Of a stretch of 43,794 bases of DNA, positions 22,636 through 31,602 are shown in pieces. The notes under the pieces are model-generated. The model saw nothing but the letters and a program-made list of their open reading frames with translations, had not been told where the DNA came from and made no database searches. The stretch is from positions 1-43,794 of the forward strand of contig CAMLRZ010000010.1 of the NCBI GenBank assembly GCA_946482575.1, read 5' to 3'. Position 1 is the first letter of the stretch. The number at the start of each line of letters is the position of its first letter. The position numbers and the translations under genes were made by a program. This DNA is from an uncultured Candidatus Saccharibacteria bacterium (GTDB lineage: Bacteria; Patescibacteria; Saccharimonadia; Saccharimonadales; UBA4665).

Positions 22636-24408
22636 ATGGGGCCAGCAGCCGATCCAAATATTCACGTTGTGCGTCGTACACGCTTAGTGTATGTGTTATT
22701 GGCGCTCATTTTTGGTGTATTTATCCTGCGAGCCTTTTATCTGCAAGTCGTTAAGTACGAGTACTACCACAAAGCGGCACTTAGCGACCAGCTCAAAGAA
22801 TACGAGATTCCTGCTGAACGCGGAACTATCAAGGCGCACATGGGCGACAGCACCGTGTCCATTGTCTTGAACGAGAAGCTATACACTATTTACGCCGATC
22901 CTTCGATGGTGAAAGCGAATCAGGCCGATAAAGTTGCTAATACGCTCTCGCAGCTCTTGGGCGGTAACGCGGCCGACTACAAGAGTAAAATTACCCAAAA
23001 AGACACGCGATATGTGATACTTGGCAAAAAAGTTTCCAAAGACGCCAAAGTCAAATTGATGAGTCACAAATATCCTGGCATTGGATCAGAGGAACAATCG
23101 TATCGTACCTATCCAAATAGCTCGCTTGCGTCACAGCTGCTGGGTTTTGTAAATAACGAAGGCCAAGGTGTATATGGAGTAGAGCAAGAACTTAACAGTA
23201 AGCTGGCAGGCACCAATGGTCAGCTAAAGGCTGTGACTGACATTAATGGCGTGCCGCTGGCAGCTAACACTGGTAATATCCTCAAGGAGCCAGTGGCTGG
23301 CGACGACATTACGCTTACTATTGACGTGGGCATGCAAAAGCAGCTAGAGGATATCGTCAAAAAAGGCTACGACAAGTCCAAAGCACAAGGTGTGAGCGCG
23401 GTTATTATGGATCCTTACAGCGGCGCTGTAAAAGCAATGGGCAACTATCCTACGTACAATCCGGCTGATTACGGAAACGTGGAAGACAGCAGCGTGTTTA
23501 ACAACGCAGCCGTGACTCACGCAATCGAGGTAGGATCAATCATGAAAACGCTTACTACCGCTGCGGCACTGGACAGCGGGGCGGTAACTCCTACGCAGAC
23601 CTATTATGACCCAGCTTCGTGGACGGTGGACGACTTTAAGATCACCAACATCGAAGAAGACGGCGGTCCAGGAACCAAGGGACTTAAAGAAGTCTTGAAC
23701 TTGTCACTGAACACCGGTGCCACGTGGGAATTGATGCAAATGGGCGGTGGCCAACTGAACCTTAAAGGCCGTCAAACATGGTACAACTACATGACGCAGC
23801 ACTACATGATGGGCAAAACGACCGGTATTGAGCAGGGGTATGAATCTGAAGGCTACGTACCCAAGCCCGAGGACAATGGCGCCGGCATTAATCTGACCTA
23901 TGCCAACACCTCATTTGGACAAGCTATGACCGCTACGGCGATTCAGATGGCCGGGGCAATGTCGGCAGTAGTTAACGGCGGCACGTATTACAAACCGTAT
24001 CTGGTGGATAGCACCACTAATGCCAGCAATAAAACCACCGTTACCAAGCCAACAGTGGTCAAAAAAGACGTGGTCTCTCAGGCTACCACTGATACTATTA
24101 TCCCGCTTTTGGAATATGTGGTGCAGCACCACAAGTTTTCGCGCTCCTTTGACGAGTCAACTTATGCCGTGGGTGGTAAAACCGGAACCGCACAGATCGC
24201 AAAGCCCACCGGTGGTTACTACGAGGACGAATTCAACGGTACCTATCTGGGGTTTGTGGGCGGCGATAAAGCGCAATACGTGATCGCCGTTTTTACCTAT
24301 CGGCCTAAAGTCGCTGGCTACGCCGGAACCGCGGCAGCCCAGCCAATTTTTGGCGATTTGGCGCACATGTTGATAGATAATTTCGCGGTCACACCGAAGT
24401 CAAAATAA
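22636..24408 (+). CDS. ftsI: Septal peptidoglycan transpeptidase (class B PBP, FtsI-like)
   Basis: A 590-residue class B penicillin-binding protein. It has one N-terminal membrane helix (about 16-36), a pedestal dimerisation domain, and the transpeptidase domain with S301-I-M-K304 (nucleophile), S357-L-N359 and K515-T-G517. It cross-links septal peptidoglycan together with FtsW. The dcw position between ftsL and mraY supports FtsI rather than PBP2. Confidence 0.93.
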   Translation: MGPAADPNIHVVRRTRLVYVLLALIFGVFILRAFYLQVVKYEYYHKAALSDQLKEYEIPAERGTIKAHMGDSTVSIVLNEKLYTIYADPSMVKANQADKVANTLSQLLGGNAADYKSKITQKDTRYVILGKKVSKDAKVKLMSHKYPGIGSEEQSYRTYPNSSLASQLLGFVNNEGQGVYGVEQELNSKLAGTNGQLKAVTDINGVPLAANTGNILKEPVAGDDITLTIDVGMQKQLEDIVKKGYDKSKAQGVSAVIMDPYSGAVKAMGNYPTYNPADYGNVEDSSVFNNAAVTHAIEVGSIMKTLTTAAALDSGAVTPTQTYYDPASWTVDDFKITNIEEDGGPGTKGLKEVLNLSLNTGATWELMQMGGGQLNLKGRQTWYNYMTQHYMMGKTTGIEQGYESEGYVPKPEDNGAGINLTYANTSFGQAMTATAIQMAGAMSAVVNGGTYYKPYLVDSTTNASNKTTVTKPTVVKKDVVSQATTDTIIPLLEYVVQHHKFSRSFDESTYAVGGKTGTAQIAKPTGGYYEDEFNGTYLGFVGGDKAQYVIAVFTYRPKVAGYAGTAAAQPIFGDLAHMLIDNFAVTPKSK

Positions 24409-24442
24409 TGCTATACTGGGCACAAAGGCAAACGGAAACACA

Positions 24443-25480
24443 ATGAATACTATCCACTTTCTTATTGAGACAAACACGCTCATCCGCATTTTTTTACTAG
24501 GGCTCATGGGATTCTTGATCAGCATGCTGATCACCCCGCTATACACTACGCTAGCGTACAAATATAAATGGTGGAAAAAGGCCCGTACAGACGCCTGGAG
24601 CGGGGGAACGGCTACCGTCTACAACAAACTGCACGCTGCCAAGCACAAACGTCACATTCCTACCATGGCAGGTGCTATTTTTGTGCTTTCGACCATTCTG
24701 GTCACCCTGTGTTTTAACATGAGCCGTGGGGAAACCTGGCTGCCATTGGCTGCAATGGCAGGCGCCGGCTTTGTAGGGCTCATTGATGACATCATGAATA
24801 TCCGCAGTAATGGCGGCATTGCAGGCATGCAGTCCAAGCTCAAATTTGCGCTGTATAGCGTTGTGGCATTGGTGGGCGGCTGGTGGTTCTTTGCAAAATT
24901 GGACGTAACCACGCTGTATTTGCCGGGCATTCAAGACTGGCATGTGGGCTGGCTGATCATTCCTATCTTTTGGTTTGTAGTAATCGCCACGGCTAACTCC
25001 GTAAACATCAGCGACGGTCTAGACGGATTGGCCGGCGGCTTACTGAGCTCGTCATTCCTGGTGTACGCAGTTATTGCCAGCATTGAGGGCAAGTACGCGC
25101 TTGCGGCCTTTTGTTTGACTATCGTGGGCACATTGCTTAGCTACACCTGGTTCAACATCAATCCTGCGCGGTTCTTTATGGGGGACGCGGGGGCCTTTGC
25201 GCTAGGAACGGCGCTCGGCGTCATAGCCATGCTCACTGATACCGTGTATGTGCTGCCGATTATTGGCGCCGTCTACGTTATGGAGACCGGTTCAGTCATT
25301 ATTAACCGTATTTCCAAAAAGTTACGCAACGGCAAAAAAGTCTTTTTATCATCGCCAATTCACCATCATTTTGAAGCAATTGGTTGGCCTGAGACCAAGG
25401 TCACCATGCGCTTTTGGATTATTGGTCAAGTTTCAGCTGTCCTGGGTTTGATCGTATTCTTGCTCGGGAGATACGCATAG
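24443..25480 (+). CDS. mraY: Phospho-N-acetylmuramoyl-pentapeptide transferase
   Basis: MraY transfers phospho-MurNAc-pentapeptide to undecaprenyl phosphate to make lipid I. This 345-residue polytopic protein has about ten helices, the GLIDDIMNI loop, NSVNISDGLDGLAGG, the catalytic FMGDAGAFALG and the PIHHHFE loop. A TATACT box (24412-24417) gives a leader of about 18 nt. Its TAG overlaps the GTG of ftsW by one base. The genes murE and murF, normally just upstream, are missing. Confidence 0.95.
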   Translation: MNTIHFLIETNTLIRIFLLGLMGFLISMLITPLYTTLAYKYKWWKKARTDAWSGGTATVYNKLHAAKHKRHIPTMAGAIFVLSTILVTLCFNMSRGETWLPLAAMAGAGFVGLIDDIMNIRSNGGIAGMQSKLKFALYSVVALVGGWWFFAKLDVTTLYLPGIQDWHVGWLIIPIFWFVVIATANSVNISDGLDGLAGGLLSSSFLVYAVIASIEGKYALAAFCLTIVGTLLSYTWFNINPARFFMGDAGAFALGTALGVIAMLTDTVYVLPIIGAVYVMETGSVIINRISKKLRNGKKVFLSSPIHHHFEAIGWPETKVTMRFWIIGQVSAVLGLIVFLLGRYA

Positions 25481-26712
25481 TGGCTGAACTGCTGCGCCGC
25501 GATTTGCGGCCTTCAATGGTGGGGCAGCCTCGCCGGCATCGTCCGGACTATCTGTTGGTCATCCTGATGGCCATTTTGGTGTCGGTAGGCATGATTGTGG
25601 TGTACGCCATCAGTCCTGCGCTGGCCGCCACCAATGGAACCAGCGATAACTACTACATCATGCACCAGCTTATCGCTATTGCGTTGGGCATTGGCATGTT
25701 TGTACTGACCTCTCGCATTCCACTGAGCCACTGGCGAAGTATGTACAAAGTTTTGCTGATTATAGCCGGCATCGCCACTGTTATTGCACTGTTATTGCCG
25801 GTGAACCCCAATTATCCGGCACATCGCTGGATCCGGCTGGGCGGCTTTTCTTTTCAGTCCGTAGAGTTGCTTAAGTTTGCACTTTTGATTTGGATAGCTG
25901 GCTTGCTGGCGCAGCGTATGCAAGAAGGCACCGTGGGCGACGTCAAAAAGACACTCCGACCACTGGCATACACACTTATTGCCGTAGGTGTTGTGGTGGC
26001 AGGTATTCAGAGCGACCTGGGCTCTACCGGTGTCGTTATTTTGATGATGGGTGCTATGGCATTTGTGGCCGGCATGCCTATGAAGCGCATTATGGTAATC
26101 GCTTGTATGATCGCGATATTGTTGGTAGTCGCCATAGCCTCCACGCCATATCGCCGCGAGCGCTTAGCGACTTTTTTGAATCCGAGCGCCAACTGCTTAA
26201 CCACGGGTTATCAAGTGTGCCAGGCGCTTATTGCTGTGGGATCAGGTGGTGCTACAGGGCTTGGCCTGGGTCGCAGTGTGCAGGCCTACGGCTATCTGCC
26301 AGAGGCCGAGAACGATTCCATCTTCGCTATTTACGCCGAAAAGTTTGGGTTCTTAGGAGTTACTGCGCTCATCGGCTTGTTTTTGGCCTTTTTTATGCGC
26401 ATTAAACGCATTGCCGAGCGAGCGCCCGATAACTTTAGTAGATTGGTCGTAATTGGTATTCTGGTATGGCTGAGCGTGCAGGCGATGGTTAACATTGGGG
26501 CCATGTTGGGCCTGTTGCCGCTCAAAGGTATTACGCTGCCGCTCATCAGTTATGGTGGTAGTAGCGTATTGCTGGTTATGGCCACGCTCGGATTAGTTTT
26601 TCAGGTATCGCACTATACAAGTTTTGCATCAGGAGGAGACACCTATGAAGATCGTCGTGACAGGCGGCGGCTCCGGGGGGCATATCACCCCAGTTCTAGC
26701 AGTCGCACATGA
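25480..26712 (+). CDS. ftsW: SEDS peptidoglycan glycosyltransferase FtsW
   Basis: A 410-residue ten-helix SEDS protein that polymerises lipid II at the septum. GTG at 25480 is the start (MAELLRRDLRPSM), overlapping the mraY stop by 1 bp. Conserved SEDS segments are HRWIRLGGFSFQSVELLKFALL, IQSDLGSTGVV, AENDSIFAIYAEKFG and LPLISYGGSSV. The C-terminal about 23 residues (Arg- and Ser-rich) are encoded within the first 68 bp of murG in another frame. Confidence 0.94.
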   Translation: MAELLRRDLRPSMVGQPRRHRPDYLLVILMAILVSVGMIVVYAISPALAATNGTSDNYYIMHQLIAIALGIGMFVLTSRIPLSHWRSMYKVLLIIAGIATVIALLLPVNPNYPAHRWIRLGGFSFQSVELLKFALLIWIAGLLAQRMQEGTVGDVKKTLRPLAYTLIAVGVVVAGIQSDLGSTGVVILMMGAMAFVAGMPMKRIMVIACMIAILLVVAIASTPYRRERLATFLNPSANCLTTGYQVCQALIAVGSGGATGLGLGRSVQAYGYLPEAENDSIFAIYAEKFGFLGVTALIGLFLAFFMRIKRIAERAPDNFSRLVVIGILVWLSVQAMVNIGAMLGLLPLKGITLPLISYGGSSVLLVMATLGLVFQVSHYTSFASGGDTYEDRRDRRRLRGAYHPSSSSRT

Positions 26713-27814
26713 GCTAAAAAAGCAACAGCCCAACGCTGAAATTATTTACATTGCCTTGCAGGGTGACACCTTGGCGGATTTGCCAGCGCAACATCCTAGC
26801 ATCGATAAAGTTATTTTTATTCGTGCTGGCAAATTGCGCCGCTATCATGGCGAAGGGTGGAGGCAGCTATTTGACCTACCGACCATGTTTAAAAACTTCG
26901 TAGATATCTTCAAGACGCTTGCCGGTATCTGGCAGAGTTTTTGGCTGTTGCGTCAGTTGCGACCTAGCGTCGTGTTCATTAAGGGCGGCTTTGTAGGTGT
27001 GCCGGTCGGCTTAGCCGCAGCCCTCTGGCGCATCCCCTACGTTACGCACGACTCTGATGCCTTGCCAGGCTTAGCTAATCGCATCGTAGCTCCATGGGCT
27101 CGCAAACACGCCGTAGCGCTACCCAAGGAGGTTTATGCGTATCCTGCCAAAAAAACCGAAACCGTAGGTGTGCCAGTTTCGCACAAATACCACGTAGCCA
27201 CCAAGGCCGAGGTGGCCGAAACGCGTAAACATTTGGGGCTTGAGCAAGCTGGCCAAGTGCTGTTTATTACCGGCGGTGGTTTGGGCGCTCAACGCTTGAA
27301 CGATGCGGTGGCCGACTGTGCGCCCGATCTTTTGGAGCGGTATCCTAAGTTGTATATTGTGCATCTTGCGGGGCGCAACAAAGATCAGAGCTTACGACAA
27401 ACCTACCAAAAACACGTCGCCAGCAAAGACCTAAGCCGCGTTATTATTAAAGACTTTGTAACTAACCTCTACGACTACAGCCAGGCCGCCGATGTGGTGA
27501 TTACTCGTGCTGGCGGCACCAGTATGGCCGAGTTTGCCGCTCAGGCCAAGGCCTGCGTGGTTATTCCCAACCCGTACTTGACTGGCGGTCATCAATTGAT
27601 CAACGCCAAGGTATGGACAGAGCGCAAAACTATCAAGATGGTTCGCGAGGACGTGCTCATGGGTGACCATCACGCCTTAATGCCGCCTTTGGTAGAGTTG
27701 CTGGACAATCCAGGCATGGCTAAACAACTGGGCCAGCGCTTGCACGAACTGGCGCAACCTGACTCGGCTCGCCAGCTGGCAATGATATTATTAGAAGTAG
27801 CGAACGACGCATAA
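26645..27814 (+). CDS. murG: UDP-GlcNAc:lipid I GlcNAc transferase MurG
   Basis: MurG adds GlcNAc to lipid I to make lipid II on the inner membrane face. ATG at 26645 is set by an excellent Shine-Dalgarno site AGGAGGAG (26631-26638) and the family start MKIVVTGGGSGGH. Further motifs are ITGGGLGAQRLN, TRAGGTSMAE and PYLTGGHQLINA. It is 389 residues long. The gene starts 68 bp inside ftsW. murC/ddl, often next, are absent and ftsQ follows after 22 bp. Confidence 0.95.
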   Translation: MKIVVTGGGSGGHITPVLAVAHELKKQQPNAEIIYIALQGDTLADLPAQHPSIDKVIFIRAGKLRRYHGEGWRQLFDLPTMFKNFVDIFKTLAGIWQSFWLLRQLRPSVVFIKGGFVGVPVGLAAALWRIPYVTHDSDALPGLANRIVAPWARKHAVALPKEVYAYPAKKTETVGVPVSHKYHVATKAEVAETRKHLGLEQAGQVLFITGGGLGAQRLNDAVADCAPDLLERYPKLYIVHLAGRNKDQSLRQTYQKHVASKDLSRVIIKDFVTNLYDYSQAADVVITRAGGTSMAEFAAQAKACVVIPNPYLTGGHQLINAKVWTERKTIKMVREDVLMGDHHALMPPLVELLDNPGMAKQLGQRLHELAQPDSARQLAMILLEVANDA

Positions 27815-27820
27815 GCACTA

Positions 27821-27826
27821 TACAAT
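27821..27826 (+). promoter_or_regulatory. -10 box before ftsQ
   Basis: TACAAT with 10 nt to the ATG at 27837 and no Shine-Dalgarno sequence; predicted leaderless or nearly leaderless start. Confidence 0.5.
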
Positions 27827-27836
27827 AGAAACAAAC

Positions 27837-28763
27837 ATGTTGGGTAAAAAGAAGCAACCAGAACAGCGGGTCCGGCAACGCATATCGGCTCATCCACCAC
27901 AGAATGCGAGTGTTTTTTCGTATCATGCCAACCGATCTGCCACCCTGGAGGCACGTGAACGTACGATGCCTACCGAGCAGCCCGCTCCCAAGCGGTTGCC
28001 GCGTGGTATCCGACGCATTAAGGCTAGGCATGTACTGACTGGCATCTGTGCGTTGATTGTCTTTTTGTTGCTGGTTGGGCTTAGCAGTACGCCAAAAATA
28101 GTAATTACCGGTAGTAAATCAAGCCAACTAGCTTTGCAAAACACCGCTGTCTATGCGGATACCGTACATCAAATGTTGGGCAAATCCATGTCCAACAATA
28201 ACAAACTTACCATCAATACAGAGGCAGTAGCGACTGAGCTCAAGGCGCGTTATCCCGAGCTGCATACCGTAACCGTATCATTGCCATTTTTTGGTAGACA
28301 ACCAATTGTGTATCTCCAGCCAGTAGTGCCGCAAATGGTGCTTTCTACCTCAAGTGGGCAGTTTATTCTGGACACCAATGGCCGAGCCCTTTCTACCTAT
28401 GCCAACCAAAAGTTAGGCGAGGACGGTAGCCAGCCAATCCCTATCGTTACTGACCAAAGTGGTCTGGCCGCTCAAAAAGGTCAAATTATTCTTCCCAGTA
28501 AGACAGTTGCGTTTATCACCGAAGTTGCAGGCCAGCTGCACGCCAAAAAAATAGCCGTAGAAACATGGACGTTGCCTGCCGGGGGAGGCGAGTTAACGGT
28601 GAAGCCAGCAGGGGCCTCTTATTTTGTGAAGTTTAGCTTACAAGGCGTTGCCAGGGAAGAAGCTGGCACGTATCTAGCAACCAAACAATATCTGGATACG
28701 CATCACATCTCTCCAAAAGAATATGTTGATGCGCGGGTGAGTGGCCGAGCTTACTACAAATAG
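27837..28763 (+). CDS. ftsQ: Cell division protein FtsQ/DivIB-like
   Basis: A 308-residue bitopic protein: long basic cytoplasmic tail (1-65), one membrane helix (about 66-84), then an external POTRA domain (ITGSKSSQLALQ through the PIVYLQP strand) and a beta domain. FtsQ/DivIB connects early and late divisome proteins with FtsL. Assignment rests on topology, the POTRA-like pattern and its position after murG. No ftsA or ftsZ follows. Confidence 0.8.
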   Translation: MLGKKKQPEQRVRQRISAHPPQNASVFSYHANRSATLEARERTMPTEQPAPKRLPRGIRRIKARHVLTGICALIVFLLLVGLSSTPKIVITGSKSSQLALQNTAVYADTVHQMLGKSMSNNNKLTINTEAVATELKARYPELHTVTVSLPFFGRQPIVYLQPVVPQMVLSTSSGQFILDTNGRALSTYANQKLGEDGSQPIPIVTDQSGLAAQKGQIILPSKTVAFITEVAGQLHAKKIAVETWTLPAGGGELTVKPAGASYFVKFSLQGVAREEAGTYLATKQYLDTHHISPKEYVDARVSGRAYYK

Positions 28764-29593
28764 CCCCCCTGTTACTCTGCTTGCTGTTCGTTTTTTGTTC
28801 TATATGTTCGCCCCATGGCTGGAGTACATAAAAAACATATAAATACACCAAACTACGTAAATGTCAAAAAACAGGGAAATGACAGAGAAGGAGAGGAGGG
28901 GTAGTGTTTTGAAATAAAACGAACAAAAAAGCAAATAATAGGTAATTTCACGACATTGCTGTGGAAAAGTCAAACTTCATACACGGACTTACGTGAAATG
29001 AAACGTGAAACGCTAGCCAGCGACCAACGACTGTTGGTAACGACATGCTTTGAGCCACGATGAGTCCAGAGGTCTTAGCTTAATTAATAAGATAGTTGAA
29101 CGAATAAAAGACTGAAAAATCATGGTGCGTATTATTTTTAGAAATAAAACTTTTTTGTGTCACTATGGACTTATTGGCAAAGTCCCCCACTTTTAACTCA
29201 CTTTTAAAAGGTATGGTTGGACCTCTTAGAATGCTATATTAGAGTCGCAAAATATACATTGTGCGACATTGAATATGACCCTGCGTGTGTGACCTATTTC
29301 ACTAGACTTTGCGGCTTGATATTGTTATTCTGCCCGACTTGTTCACAACTTCCCGATTGCGCTACGCAAAATTTGCATAACTCTCCTGCCGTCCGTTGCT
29401 AGTCAAAGTTCGTCTGACCCTTGTTGGCCTTGTATATGGCATGTACGTGGTTCACACGCCTAGTTAACTAATCGGTCGTATTTGTTCGTGTTTTGTACAT
29501 AATAACGTTGACGGTAAAATTGAGCGTTTCTCTCTAGCAAATCTTGCTGACTGGGGCTTTGGGCTAAATTCGCAGCTGAACATTGCCACTCCT
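28764..29593. other. 830-bp AT-rich region without a credible gene
   Basis: Stop codons are frequent in all frames. It contains tandem small hairpins at 29011-29037 (CGCT/AGCG, then CCAAC/GTTGG), AT palindromes near 29127-29150, one TGTGGAAAA motif (28960-28968) and scattered -10-like boxes, but no complete promoter-gene-terminator unit. Genes such as ftsA and ftsZ would normally follow ftsQ here. It may be a degraded gene or an insertion scar. Confidence 0.5.
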
Positions 29594-30133
29594 CTACTGG
29601 GAGATTAGCGCTGCGTATTTTTCTTCGGAAAATGAGTACAGCCCGAAGGGAATAATGCTTCCCTGTGCTGGCGCCAAAGGAATAAGGTCCTGGAGATCAA
29701 ATAGCTGCGTTGTAAAATCATTGTGATCGTTAGTAAGAACCAACGTTTTGGTGGCATATCTCTTGAGAGCGGCAGTAATCATGAAATCTATTGCTTTGAA
29801 ACTGTTCGCCTGTTTACCAAACGCGTAGATCAAGGCAGGGTCGTTAAACAGATGCTCAAAGGTACGATTGGTCATTTCGGAAGAAGTTAAAGCTGAATTA
29901 TAGAAGGCTAATTTTTTTGCAAGCTCCTCTTTACTCCTGCTCTTGCTAAGGAATTCGAGGCGAACTGCGCCGATGGCTGTTATGTCGCAGTTGCACCTAG
30001 TGAGCTCCTCAAGCAATTCAGAGAAAGCCTCTGAATTTCGGTACCCTTCCACTAGTGCATTGGTGTCAAGGAAGATCGTTTTGTCGTGGATCTTCACTCC
30101 CCGTAATGGGTTTGGGAGTATGCTCGCGGTCAT
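29594..30133 (-). CDS. PIN-domain RNase, probable toxin
   Basis: A 179-residue PIN domain protein. Conserved acidic residues are Asp23 (IFLDTNALVEGY), Glu60 (RLEFLSKS), Asp116 (KAIDFMITAAL) and Asp136/Asp139 (LTNDHNDF), the Mg-dependent RNase set seen in VapC toxins. It overlaps the upstream small gene by 68 bp on the same strand, the usual order antitoxin then toxin. AGGAG lies 13 nt before the ATG; a GTG at 30097 is a shorter alternative. Confidence 0.8.
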   Translation of the reverse strand: MTASILPNPLRGVKIHDKTIFLDTNALVEGYRNSEAFSELLEELTRCNCDITAIGAVRLEFLSKSRSKEELAKKLAFYNSALTSSEMTNRTFEHLFNDPALIYAFGKQANSFKAIDFMITAALKRYATKTLVLTNDHNDFTTQLFDLQDLIPLAPAQGSIIPFGLYSFSEEKYAALISQ

Positions 30134-30281
30134 TTGCTTCTATGATCTCCTGCAATTCTTGGGCAGACTTTAGAAAAAGCTCTTTGTTGAACTTGGTATT
30201 ACCAGCGCCAATTTCACCTTGGCGAACTTTAGGCAGGTCCTTGTTAAACTCCTTCTCCAGCTGCTTTGTTTTATCTGTCAT
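30066..30281 (-). CDS. Putative antitoxin of the PIN toxin
   Basis: A 71-residue charged protein starting at ATG 30281 (MTDKTKQLEKEFNKDLPKV), with a GGGAG Shine-Dalgarno site about 7 nt upstream and a TATAAT box at 30303-30308 on the minus strand. It is mostly helical with a disordered, Pro-rich C-terminus, which fits toxin-wrapping tails of antitoxins, but no DNA-binding fold is recognisable. The role comes from its position and its overlap with the PIN gene. Confidence 0.55.
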   Translation of the reverse strand: MTDKTKQLEKEFNKDLPKVRQGEIGAGNTKFNKELFLKSAQELQEIIEANDREHTPKPITGSEDPRQNDLP

Positions 30282-30302
30282 TGAGTGCTCCCTATGACTA
30301 TG

Positions 30303-30308
30303 ATTATA
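30303..30308 (-). promoter_or_regulatory. Extended -10 box of the toxin-antitoxin operon
   Basis: On the minus strand TGG-TATAAT, 21 nt before the antitoxin ATG; the short leader contains the Shine-Dalgarno site. Confidence 0.6.
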
Positions 30309-30355
30309 CCAGATTTTGTCCGGGTGCATCTCAGCTACAACTGCCAATAAGGGAC

Positions 30356-30389
30356 TAAAAAACGCGAACACCGTGTTGGTGGTCGCGTT
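30356..30389 (-). terminator. Second intrinsic terminator downstream of the sigma4/HARE-HTH gene
   Basis: AACGCGA (30361-30367) with TCGCGTT (30383-30389), continued inward by CACC/GGTG across one mismatch, and an A-run at 30357-30362 that is the U-tract on the minus strand. It insulates the toxin-antitoxin operon from the upstream gene. Confidence 0.8.
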
Positions 30390-30463
30390 CTGCGCATGAT
30401 AGTATCACAACCTGATCCTAAAGTACACGCCTTTTCTCTGAAGCTATTGCAGAGTTTTTGTAT

Positions 30464-30493
30464 ATAAAACAAAAGAACCAGTTTCCTGGTTCC
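30464..30493 (-). terminator. Intrinsic terminator of the sigma4/HARE-HTH gene
   Basis: GAACCAG (30475-30481) with CTGGTTC (30486-30492), 4-nt loop, then T-rich sequence on the minus strand. It lies 24 bp past the stop codon. Confidence 0.85.
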
Positions 30494-30516
30494 TTATGAA
30501 GCGGTCAGCTAATGAA

Positions 30517-31560
30517 TTATTCGGCTTCTGCAAGCTCGTACGTGGCCTTAGCAACGCGTTTGAACTGGTTTTTGCCCTGTAGGTTAAGCAAGATAGTCGT
30601 TTCTTTGACAAAGCGGCTCTTAAGTACGCGCTTAACGATTTCGTCGCGGTGCAATGGCTCGCCTGCTTCGCGCAGCACTTCGGTAATGATGTCAGCAACG
30701 GTGCCTTTTTGGTAGCCCCATTCGCGCAGCGCGTAAATGCCGCGGCCGATCAATACAAATCGCTTGTCTTTGATGAGCTCGTTGTGAATGGCTTGCGTGG
30801 TTACATCTTTGCGTTTGAAGTCGGAATCCTTGATAGCTTCGGCGATTTCGCTAAAGTGCATGTGCTTGCCATTGTTCTTTAAGATAACGTAGATCTTGTC
30901 GCGGATGTTCTTGGGATTTACGGTAGGCCATTTAACAAGGCCCCACAGGCCGTTTAAGGTGGCTAGGTCCTTAGAGATGCTTGCCAACGCGTCGATGGCT
31001 GCAGAGTCGCAAGAGAGCTCCTGAGCAAGGTCTTCGGCGGTCTGAGGCTCGCCGGCCTTTTTAACAGCTGCAATAACAGCGTGAATAGTTTCTTTAACAG
31101 CCTTTTCGTCGTAGTTAACACGAACAACAGCAGCTTGATTAAAGCGATCGGTGTCTTCTACTAAGATCAGTTGTGGGCAGAGTGCCGACAAGAATGCGAC
31201 GCGAGATTGGTCGGTACGGCTGTTTTCACCAGTAAATTCGGCGCTTAGGGTAGCGATACGAGCGGCACCACCGTTATTTTGCAGATAAGAGATCAGACGG
31301 GCTTCAACTTCGATGACATGTGGAATCTGGCCCTGCTCTGTTTGGGCTTTTAGGCGGGCAATAACCGCCTTTTCAAGCTGGCGGACGCGCTCTCGGGTGA
31401 TGCCTAGGAGTTCACCGATTTGCTCAAGTGTCTCCTTTCGATCGAAGAGTCCAAAACGACGAGCAATAATTTCGCGCTCACGTTCACGGTCGATGGTACT
31501 CAGAATGTCTTGCACAAATTGCTCTGTGTTGAGAGTGGTCACTGTGTTGGCTTGTGCCAT
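30517..31560 (-). CDS. Sigma-70 region 4 plus HARE-HTH transcription regulator
   Basis: A 347-residue protein. Residues about 22-72 copy sigma-70 region 4 (REREIIARRFGL, then TLEQIGELLGITRERVRQLE), the part that reads the -35 element, but sigma region 2 is absent, so it cannot be a full sigma factor. Residues about 217-282 look like a HARE-HTH domain, as in the RNA polymerase delta subunit, and 285-345 another winged helix. It probably acts at promoters or on RNA polymerase. ATG 31560 is chosen for its AGGGA site; it has a near-consensus promoter and two terminators. Confidence 0.8.
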   Translation of the reverse strand: MAQANTVTTLNTEQFVQDILSTIDREREREIIARRFGLFDRKETLEQIGELLGITRERVRQLEKAVIARLKAQTEQGQIPHVIEVEARLISYLQNNGGAARIATLSAEFTGENSRTDQSRVAFLSALCPQLILVEDTDRFNQAAVVRVNYDEKAVKETIHAVIAAVKKAGEPQTAEDLAQELSCDSAAIDALASISKDLATLNGLWGLVKWPTVNPKNIRDKIYVILKNNGKHMHFSEIAEAIKDSDFKRKDVTTQAIHNELIKDKRFVLIGRGIYALREWGYQKGTVADIITEVLREAGEPLHRDEIVKRVLKSRFVKETTILLNLQGKNQFKRVAKATYELAEAE

Positions 31561-31602
31561 GAAGTCTTCCCTGTCTGTTAAAATTTGGTAACTTTTAATG
31601 TT

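Noticed and set aside
29217..29402. A 61-codon Cys-rich frame in the AT-rich gap
   Set aside because: It starts at TTG, has no Shine-Dalgarno site, and lies in a region where all frames are short. Possible but not supportable.
30517..31560. Complete alternative sigma factor
   Set aside because: Region 2, needed for -10 recognition and core binding, is absent; only region 4-like sequence is present.
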